A stretch of DNA of 64,000 bases. Source: Streptomyces sp. NBC_00483 (GTDB lineage: Bacteria; Actinomycetota; Actinomycetes; Streptomycetales; Streptomycetaceae). The stretch lies in contig NZ_CP107880.1 in assembly GCF_036013745.1 (NCBI RefSeq), forward strand, positions 1,984,001 to 2,048,000, read 5' to 3'. Of the stretch, positions 8,551 through 14,741 are shown piece after piece. Numbering within the stretch: the first letter of the stretch is position 1; every line of letters begins with the position of its first letter. Made by a program: the position numbers and the translations under genes. The notes beneath the pieces are model-generated. The model was not told where the DNA came from. It saw only the letters and a list, made by a program, of their open reading frames with translations, and searched no databases.

Positions 8551-9324
8551 TCAGGGAGTCTGGTGCTCCAGCGGGCGCTGCGCCGACGTGGAGGCCTCCC
8601 TCTCGTCCGCGGTCGGGGACAGCGCGACGAACGCCGAGGTCAGGAAGAGGTAGGAACCGAGCCCCACGGCCAGCGGGAAGATGAACTGCATCGCCGTGGC
8701 CCCGGCGAGCTCCGCCGTGGAGGGGGTCACCCGCACGCTCACCGCCATCATCCCGGTGTAGTGCATGCTGCTCACGGCGCCGCCCATGACGAGGGAGGCG
8801 ACCGCGACGGCGCCCGGTGACTTGATGTTGAGGGCGGCCCACAGCGCGGCGGTCGCCGCGACGACGGCGATCACCACGGAGAGGGCGACCAGCAGCGGGT
8901 CGTAACTGACCTTCCCGTGCAGGCGCAGGGCCGCCATCCCCAGGTAGTGCATGCTGGCCACGCCGATGCCCGTGGTGAGGCCGCCCAGGACCAGCGCGCG
9001 CCCGCGCTCGCTGTGGTGACCGACGGCGAAGACGCCGACACCGACGACGGTCACCGCGACGACCAGACTGAGGATGGTCAGCGGGACGTTGTAGCGGATC
9101 TCGGTGCCGGTGACGGTGAACCCGAGCATCGCCACGAAGTGCATGGTCCAGATGCCGGTGCCGATGGCGGAAGCGGCCGTGAGCAGCCAGTTGCGTCGTG
9201 CGCTCCCCGTGGTGTTCAGGGCGCGTACGGTGCAGCGCAGTCCGAGCGCGGCGCCGATGCAGGCCATCGCGTACGACAGCACGGGGGTAAGCCAGCCGAA
9301 GGCGGCGTGGTCCAGGTGTCCCAT
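8551..9324 (-). CDS. MHYT-domain integral membrane sensor
   Basis: A 257-residue protein with about seven membrane helices and three MHYT-type motifs: TMHF (60-63), SMHYL (124-128) and SMHYTGM (186-192). Family knowledge: MHYT domains are thought to bind copper through the Met and His residues at the outer membrane face and to sense oxygen, CO or NO; this is a proposal from sequence studies. There is no fused GGDEF, EAL or kinase domain, so any output would need partners. The 68-base gap to cvnA on the same strand suggests the sensor feeds the conservon. A charged 30-residue tail ends the protein. Confidence 0.92.
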   Translation of the reverse strand: MGHLDHAAFGWLTPVLSYAMACIGAALGLRCTVRALNTTGSARRNWLLTAASAIGTGIWTMHFVAMLGFTVTGTEIRYNVPLTILSLVVAVTVVGVGVFAVGHHSERGRALVLGGLTTGIGVASMHYLGMAALRLHGKVSYDPLLVALSVVIAVVAATAALWAALNIKSPGAVAVASLVMGGAVSSMHYTGMMAVSVRVTPSTAELAGATAMQFIFPLAVGLGSYLFLTSAFVALSPTADEREASTSAQRPLEHQTP

Positions 9325-9545
9325 GAGTCAGGGACGGTAGGCCCGTGGGGGCGTACAACAGGGGCGCAGTTCGAAAGGTTTTGGAATACGAAGGAGATAC
9401 GGTGCGGAACGGTCGCCGGAAAGTCGAACATGCGCACCGCACGTGCATGCGATGTCTTCGACGAAGAACGGGACCTTTCGATCCTTCGTCCCCCACTCGT
9501 GTCACGGGACGCGCCTGGGCGCCGCTGTCAGTGCGCTGCGCAATC

Positions 9546-10157
9546 ATGGAGCGCATGAGCGATGACGCCACACGTGTGCAGGAGTTCTTCGCGGCCAGAG
9601 CCGCCGACTGGGACACCCGTTTCCCCGACGACGGCCCGGCCTACGCGTCCGCGGTGGCCGCGCTGGAACTGCGCCCCGGTGACCGTGTGCTCGACGCCGG
9701 GTGCGGCACGGGGCGGGCGCTGTCACCGCTGCGCGCGGCCGTGGGGCCTTCCGGGGTGGTCCTGGGCGCCGACCTGACAGCGGCCATGCTGGAGCGGGCC
9801 GTACGGGCGGGCAGGGACACCGAGGGGCGGCTGCTGCTCACGGACGTGGCCCGACTGCCGCTGCGCGCGGGCGTGCTGGACGCGGTGTTCGGGGCCGGGC
9901 TCATCTCGCACTTGCCGCAACCGTCCGAGAATCTGCGCGAGTTGGCGCGCGTGGTACGCCCCGGCGGGCTGCTCGCACTGTTCCACCCGATCGGCCGGGC
10001 CGCCCTCGCCGCCCGCCACGGCCGCGCCCTCACCCCGGACGACCTGCGCGCCGAGCCCAACCTGCGCCCACTCCTCGCCGCCGCCGGCTGGCGCATGACC
10101 TCGTACGCCGACGAGGACGACCGCTTCCTGGCACTCGCGGTGCGGGAGGAGGGCTGA
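9546..10157 (+). CDS. Class I SAM-dependent methyltransferase
   Basis: A 203-residue Rossmann methyltransferase. SAM motif I is VLDAGCGTGRAL (about residues 41-52), the acidic end of strand 2 is GADLTAAMLERA, and post-motif ARVVRPGGLLALFHP is present. The substrate is unknown. Start choice: ATG 9546; the ATG at 9555 has GGAG three bases upstream. A GTG at 9402 is in the same frame behind a good AAGGAG, but the stretch 9402-9545 lacks the G/C third-position bias of real genes here, so I did not use it. It is convergent with the alpha/beta hydrolase gene (9 bases between stops). Confidence 0.88.
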   Translation: MERMSDDATRVQEFFAARAADWDTRFPDDGPAYASAVAALELRPGDRVLDAGCGTGRALSPLRAAVGPSGVVLGADLTAAMLERAVRAGRDTEGRLLLTDVARLPLRAGVLDAVFGAGLISHLPQPSENLRELARVVRPGGLLALFHPIGRAALAARHGRALTPDDLRAEPNLRPLLAAAGWRMTSYADEDDRFLALAVREEG

Positions 10158-10166
10158 GCCGCGGCA

Positions 10167-10919
10167 CTACCCCTGGAGGGCGGCCGCGAAGGCCTCCGGG
10201 TTGTCGAACATGACGTTGTGCCCCGCGCCGGGGACGTCGACCACCTGGACGCCCGCGCTCACCAGCCCGTCCCTGCCAGGGAGTTCGCCGCTGAGCGCAC
10301 CTTGGAGATAGACCCGGTCGATCGTGAGCGCTGTGAGCATCTCGCGCATGGTGGGTTCGGTGCCGCGCACGAGACCGGTCGCGCTGCGGTGCAGGGCGAG
10401 CGGGTCGGTGAGGCGCATGGTGGCGGCCCATGACGGCCCGACCTGCTCGAGCACCCGCGCGTGGCCGCCTCCCGACACGTACGCCTCTTCTTCGTAGGAC
10501 GCGATGCGCCTGCTCCCGGCCCCGATGGGCGGTGACGGGTCGAGGTTGCCCTCGGTGACGACCAGGCGGGAGACGAGGTCGCCGCGCCGGTGCGCCAGGA
10601 CGATCGCGACCGCGCCGCCCATGCTGTGGCCGACGATCTGCGCCCCGCTCACCCGTGCGGCGTCGAGCGTCGCCGCCAGCGCGTCGGCGTGCTCCTCCAA
10701 CGTGTATCCGAAGTCGGCGGGGCGGTCACTGATGCCGTGTCCCGGCAGGTCCACGAACAGCGTGCGCCGGCCGACCAGTTCGGGCCGGGCCGCGATGTGC
10801 GCGTGGTAGACGGTCGACGCCGCCCCGAGCCCGTGGACGTACACGCGCGCCGGCCCCCCACCCGCCGTTTCGGTCCACCGGATCCGACTTCCCCGCTCGT
10901 CGAACGGCGCCTCCCGCAT
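10167..10919 (-). CDS. Alpha/beta hydrolase
   Basis: A 250-residue alpha/beta-hydrolase-fold enzyme. The oxyanion region is YVHGLGAAS (about 27-35), the nucleophile elbow is GHSMGG with Ser99 (97-102), and the catalytic His is in PGAGHN near residue 234. The fold covers esterases, lactonases and dienelactone-type enzymes; I cannot name a substrate. It is divergent from the PadR regulator gene, and a 34-base nested palindrome lies between them, so PadR control is likely. Confidence 0.9.
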   Translation of the reverse strand: MREAPFDERGSRIRWTETAGGGPARVYVHGLGAASTVYHAHIAARPELVGRRTLFVDLPGHGISDRPADFGYTLEEHADALAATLDAARVSGAQIVGHSMGGAVAIVLAHRRGDLVSRLVVTEGNLDPSPPIGAGSRRIASYEEEAYVSGGGHARVLEQVGPSWAATMRLTDPLALHRSATGLVRGTEPTMREMLTALTIDRVYLQGALSGELPGRDGLVSAGVQVVDVPGAGHNVMFDNPEAFAAALQG

Positions 10920-10962
10920 GACGTCCTCCTTGTTCGGCCTCCCCGGCGTCCTTCACCGACAA

Positions 10963-10996
10963 TACATCGGCCACGTAGTACTACGTCAACGATGTA
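10963..10996. promoter_or_regulatory. Nested palindromic operator between hydrolase and padR genes
   Basis: A perfect 14-base palindrome ACGTAGTACTACGT (10973-10986) is flanked, at the same centre of symmetry (10979.5), by TACATCG (10963-10969) and its reverse complement CGATGTA (10990-10996). Only the 3-base steps between inner and outer arms do not match. The element lies 44 bases from the hydrolase start and 36 from the PadR start. Inference: the PadR dimer binds here and controls both genes. Confidence 0.7.
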
Positions 10997-11031
10997 CAGC
11001 GTGGGCGCAATCATGGGCGAGAATGGAGAGC

Positions 11032-11565
11032 ATGCTGGAGCTCGCGATCCTCGGTTTCCTGTACGACGCCCCGCTGCACGGCTACGAGCTGCGCAAGCGC
11101 ATCACGGCGCTCACCGGACACGTCCGCCCCGTCGCCGAGAGCACCCTGTATCCGGCGATCAAACGCCTGGAGAAGACCGGGCTGCTCGCGCGTGAGACAC
11201 AACCGGGCACCGCGGCGGCGCCACGGCACGTCCTCAGCCTCACCGAGCAGGGCCGCCTGGAGCTGTGCGGCAGACTGCGCGAGCCGGCCCGGTCCGACAT
11301 CACCGACGAGAACCGCTGGTTCACCGTGCTCGCCTTCCTGCGTCACCTGGAAGCCCCACAGGAGCAGACCGCCGTGTTGCGGCGCAGGCTCGACTTCCTG
11401 GAGGAGCCCGCGAGTTTCTTCTACGACGGCGACCGGGCACTGCGCGCGGAGGAGTTGGACGACCCGTTCCGGCGCGGCGTACTGACCATCGCCCGCGCGA
11501 CGAGCCGCGCCGAACTCACCTGGCTGCGCGCAACGATCAAAGACCTGGAAACCGAGGCCCACTGA
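11032..11565 (+). CDS. PadR-family transcriptional regulator
   Basis: A 177-residue PadR protein. The N-terminal winged helix is complete: LAILGFLYDAPLHGYELRKR (residues 3-22), then AESTLYPAIKRLEKTGLLA and the wing PRHVLSLTEQGRLEL. The second half is the Vir-type C-terminal helical dimerisation domain. Such proteins are usually repressors released by small aromatic or drug-like ligands. An in-frame ATG at 11023 is possible; 11032 is preferred because the conserved fold starts there and GGAG is upstream. It is divergent from the alpha/beta hydrolase and probably its regulator. Confidence 0.9.
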   Translation: MLELAILGFLYDAPLHGYELRKRITALTGHVRPVAESTLYPAIKRLEKTGLLARETQPGTAAAPRHVLSLTEQGRLELCGRLREPARSDITDENRWFTVLAFLRHLEAPQEQTAVLRRRLDFLEEPASFFYDGDRALRAEELDDPFRRGVLTIARATSRAELTWLRATIKDLETEAH

Positions 11566-11655
11566 CCCCCGCCGCACGGGATCCGTTGCGTGGGCGGGTC
11601 TGTCACGATGGCCGGAACTCCGTGACACACGTCGGGGGTTACGGGTAGGGGGACG

Positions 11656-11952
11656 GTGGCGTCCATGATCGATCGGGTCCGCAAGGCGTGGAGGACGTGG
11701 CGCGAGGACGGTGGTACGCCGAGCAAGAAGGAGCGGGCGCACAATCTGTTCGAGGCGGCTGCCACCTATGTGGTGGCGGGCGTCGAAGATGACCAGGAGC
11801 GGGCCGACGAGGCGGCGGGCTGGGTCGAGCCGAGTGCGCTGGCCTTCGGGGTCAATGAGCTCGCCTGCCGGGCCGTCATCGCCCTCGCGCGGGAACGCGA
11901 CGAGCCGCCACGGACCGTCGCTCGCGCCCTTCTTGGGCTGCCGGCCGGCTGA
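11656..11952 (+). CDS. Small conserved hypothetical protein
   Basis: A 98-residue soluble protein I do not recognise. It starts at GTG 11656 behind TAGGGGGA, or at ATG 11665. The N-terminus is basic (RVRKAWRTWRE) and the rest is acidic and helical (YVVAGVEDDQERADEAAGWV, ending RTVARALLGLPAG). It has no Cys pair, signal peptide or membrane segment. Third-position G/C bias supports coding. The next gene on the same strand starts 177 bases later, so an operon is not clear. Confidence 0.7.
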   Translation: MASMIDRVRKAWRTWREDGGTPSKKERAHNLFEAAATYVVAGVEDDQERADEAAGWVEPSALAFGVNELACRAVIALARERDEPPRTVARALLGLPAG

Positions 11953-12129
11953 GCAACGTGTGCGAGGCGCACATGGTGGGCACGGGATGTTGACAGTTTG
12001 CTCACGGGAGGGGTGCAGGGGCTGGATTGTTGTCGATTTTCCTGGTCATCGAGTGTGGACCCCCCTGTACGGCGGCATCGGGCACTGGCTAAGGTCTCGC
12101 CGGTGGAACGAAGTTCAGGGGAGGCCGGC

Positions 12130-12954
12130 GTGACCGGAGTGGACGAAGCGGCGGTCGATGGGGACGACGCGCTGTACGTGCTGACGGCGGTGTTGCTGAC
12201 GCCTGCGAAGTTCCCGAGCGTGCTCGGTGACGACTACCCGGAGGCCTGCGGGGCCCTGGGGCTCGCGCCGTTGGCCGAGGGATACGGTCTGGTGCTCGGC
12301 CAGGACGGGCAGGGCGCTCGGTGGACCGTCGTGGTCGACGACGTGTCGCTGGTCGCCGTCGCCATCGCGTCGTGGGACTGCGGCATGGAGTACGAGCTCT
12401 CGCCCGACGAGGACAGCATGGTCGCCGCGCTGCCTGGCTGGCCGCTCTCGCTCGCCGTGGCCGCCCCGGGCGTCCCCGCGCCGCACGATCCCGAGCCCGA
12501 CCCCGAGTACGCCGACACACCGCCGCTGACGCCGCCCGACACGGAGACGTGGGGCCCGGCCCAACGGCGCCTGGGGGCGGACGAGATAGCGCTCCAGTGG
12601 GCCGTGTGGCGGGAACAGCTCGACGACTCCCAGTTCGCCACGGAGGAGGACGCCGAGGCGCCTCAGGAGGGCGAGCCGAGCGGCACCCAGACGGGCATCC
12701 GGCGGGTCCTCTCGGAGGTGCGCGGGTACGTGGACGCGCCGCCGCCCCTGGGCCGCGTGCGCTCCTCGTTCGCCTCCGGCGACGCCCGGACGCTGCGCGC
12801 GGACGGGCCCGGCTGGTCGATGGTCGCGCGGACCGACGACATCGCCTTCGTGCTCCTCGACGACGAGCCGGGCGAAGTGCTGCCGGTCGGCCGCGGCCGG
12901 GAACTGCCGAGCCTGCTCGAAGCGCTCGACAAGATGGCCGTACGCCCTACGTGA
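12130..12954 (+). CDS. Acidic hypothetical protein
   Basis: A 274-residue, strongly acidic protein of unknown function. The GTG start at 12130 is preceded by GGGGAGG with a 5-base spacer, better than any other candidate. Residues 1-105 look like a small alpha/beta domain (RWTVVVDDVSLVAVAIASWD). A Pro/Asp/Glu linker follows (about 110-135), then a helical part and a C-terminal domain ending DEPGEVLPVGRGRELPSLLE. It has no signal peptide or membrane helix. A strong hairpin follows the stop. Confidence 0.72.
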   Translation: MTGVDEAAVDGDDALYVLTAVLLTPAKFPSVLGDDYPEACGALGLAPLAEGYGLVLGQDGQGARWTVVVDDVSLVAVAIASWDCGMEYELSPDEDSMVAALPGWPLSLAVAAPGVPAPHDPEPDPEYADTPPLTPPDTETWGPAQRRLGADEIALQWAVWREQLDDSQFATEEDAEAPQEGEPSGTQTGIRRVLSEVRGYVDAPPPLGRVRSSFASGDARTLRADGPGWSMVARTDDIAFVLLDDEPGEVLPVGRGRELPSLLEALDKMAVRPT

Positions 12955-12959
12955 ATCGA

Positions 12960-12997
12960 CGGAGCCGCGCGGGGCGCGAACGTCCCGTGCGGCTCCG
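12960..12997. terminator. Bidirectional hairpin terminator
   Basis: A 14-base stem, CGGAGCCGCGCGGG (12960-12973) against CCCGTGCGGCTCCG (12984-12997), with one G-T wobble and a 10-base loop. It lies between two convergent genes (stops at 12954 and 13015). There is no U-tract, which is common for Streptomyces terminators. Confidence 0.75.
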
Positions 12998-13014
12998 ATG
13001 GTCACGATGTCCCC

Positions 13015-13197
13015 TCAGCGCCCCAGCTCCTTGCGCGAGGCGCGGCGCAGCCGGCGCCGCTGCGAGGGGTCGAGCAACATGTATGCGGCGGCGGGCGCGC
13101 CCAGCACGATGAGCAGGGCCGCCCACCAGGGCAGCCAGATCAACAAAATGATGCCGGCCGCCACACCTCCCACGGCAATCTTCGCGCTCTTCGACAT
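13015..13197 (-). CDS. Small membrane protein
   Basis: A 60-residue protein with a hydrophobic core of two closely spaced helices (IAVGGVAAGIILLIWLPWWA and ALLIVLGAPAAAYMLL), joined by a Trp-rich turn and followed by a very basic tail (SQRRRLRRASRKELGR) that should face the cytoplasm. ATG 13197 is chosen because AAGGAGG lies six bases upstream. Function unknown. Confidence 0.78.
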   Translation of the reverse strand: MSKSAKIAVGGVAAGIILLIWLPWWAALLIVLGAPAAAYMLLDPSQRRRLRRASRKELGR

Positions 13198-13343
13198 GTG
13201 TGGCCTCCTTCGGGGCGGCCCGCCCTCGCCTGAGTGGAGCGGACCCGCCTCTGCTGTGAGAAACGGGCCCACGTCGCCCGCAGTTCCGTCCGGCAACCCT
13301 GAGACATCCCTGATTCCACGCCCCGCACACGGCGGGGAAGCCG

Positions 13344-14399
13344 TCAGATGTCGACCCGCAGCGGCTCTCCCACTTCATACATGTGGCGCAGCGCCTGGCG
13401 GTAGGAGTCGACAAGCCCTGTCTCCACGAAGGGGATGCCGAGCCCGCGGCAGTGGGCCTTCACCATGGGTTGGGCGAGGCGCAGGTGGGGGCGGGGCATG
13501 CTCGGGAACAGGTGGTGCTCGATCTGGTAGTTGAGGCCGCCGAGGAACCAGTCGGTCAGCGCACTGCCCTTGATGTTGCGCGAGGTGAGGACCTGGCGGC
13601 GCAGGTGGCCCCACTTGTCGCCGTCCGGGTCCGGCATCTCCATGCCCTTGTGGTTGGGGGCGAACGCCATACCCAGATGCAGCCCGAACAGTGCCTGATG
13701 GAGGGCCGCGAAGACGAGCGCGTGGCCGAGCGGCATGGTGGTGAGGAGCAGCGTCAGGTAACCGGCCACGTGCGCGACCAGGAACGCGCCCTCCACGAGG
13801 CGTTCGCGGCCGCTCTGGCGGCGCAGGTCCTGGAATCCGGAGATCTTCAGGGCGAGGCCCTCGAGCAGGGTGAGCGGGAAGAAGAGCCAGGCCTGGTGGC
13901 GGGTGAGCCAGCCGCGGAACCCCGCGCGCGTGGCGGCCTGTTTGCTGGTGAAGACGAGTACGTCGGCGGCGACGTCGGGGTCCTTCTCGATGTGGTTCGG
14001 GTTGGCGTGGTGCCGGTTGTGCTTGTCGTTCCACCAGGAGTAACTCATGCCGAGCAGCAGGTTGCCGTGGACCAGGCCGATCAGCCGGCTCACCGAGCGG
14101 TTCCCGGTGATCTGGGCGTGGCCCGCGTCGTGTCCGATGAAGGCGGTGCGTGCGCACAGCGCCGCAAGGACCGGTGCCAGGGCGAGCACCCACCAGGAGC
14201 CGCCGATGAGAGCCATGCCCGTGACGACGGCGCCGAGGCACAGGGCGTTGACCAGGATGGTGCGTACGTACCAGCCGGTGCGCCGCTCCAGCAGCCCCTG
14301 CCCCTTGATGGCGCGCAGCAGTGGCGTGAACTCGCTTCCCCCTTCGGGGGAGGCCGGCCCGGTGGTGGGCTCCGGCAGGGTTCCGACGGCCGAGGGCAT
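13344..14399 (-). CDS. Membrane fatty acid desaturase
   Basis: A 351-residue acyl-lipid/acyl-CoA desaturase of the di-iron membrane type. The three His boxes are present: HDAGH (90-94), HNRHH (127-131) and QIEHH (292-296, with Gln as the first residue, as in front-end-type desaturases). Hydrophobic segments are around 48-90 and 175-250. It would insert a double bond into membrane fatty acids using oxygen and an electron donor; no cytochrome b5 domain is fused. ATG 14399 has GGAGA five bases upstream; the longer frame to 14477 lacks this. Confidence 0.92.
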   Translation of the reverse strand: MPSAVGTLPEPTTGPASPEGGSEFTPLLRAIKGQGLLERRTGWYVRTILVNALCLGAVVTGMALIGGSWWVLALAPVLAALCARTAFIGHDAGHAQITGNRSVSRLIGLVHGNLLLGMSYSWWNDKHNRHHANPNHIEKDPDVAADVLVFTSKQAATRAGFRGWLTRHQAWLFFPLTLLEGLALKISGFQDLRRQSGRERLVEGAFLVAHVAGYLTLLLTTMPLGHALVFAALHQALFGLHLGMAFAPNHKGMEMPDPDGDKWGHLRRQVLTSRNIKGSALTDWFLGGLNYQIEHHLFPSMPRPHLRLAQPMVKAHCRGLGIPFVETGLVDSYRQALRHMYEVGEPLRVDI

Positions 14400-14672
14400 G
14401 GCGGTCTCCGGTCTGTGGTGGGTGAGGTCGATGCGGCGGGCTACGCGTCGCCCGACCACTAGGAACCTATGGATCACGGGCCTTCATCGGCCATGGCGCC
14501 ACCACCCGAGTACCGCCTGGGCGCACCCCACCACGACAGGGGGGTAAGCCCCACCCTTAAGGGTCAGGTGATCCAGATCACGACATATGGAGGCGCGTCC
14601 GGCCGATCGGGAGGTGTACCCTCGGCGCCTCCAGGGTGAGTAGTCAAGTTTGATGAATACGAGGACGTCGCC
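14400..14672. other. Intergenic region between desaturase and SNF2 helicase genes
   Basis: About 270 bases with no convincing gene. It must hold divergent promoters. A hairpin with an 8-base stem, GGAGGCGC (14589-14596) and GCGCCTCC (14625-14632), with a long loop, sits just before the presumed helicase start. GAGGA at 14661-14665 looks like a ribosome site but points to an ATC codon at 14673. Confidence 0.5.
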
Positions 14673-14741
14673 ATCTCCGAGCACACCCACACCGCTCCGC
14701 CCACCCCCTCCGAGACCACCGAACTCGCGCGCTGCGGCGTC

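Noticed and set aside
9402..9545. GTG with a good AAGGAG site as methyltransferase start
   Set aside because: The added 48 codons lack G/C third-position bias and family similarity.
5966..9616. One 1216-codon minus-strand frame
   Set aside because: Only the part to about 8482 is CvnA; the rest overlaps the MHYT gene in another frame and has shadow-like Arg/His-rich sequence.
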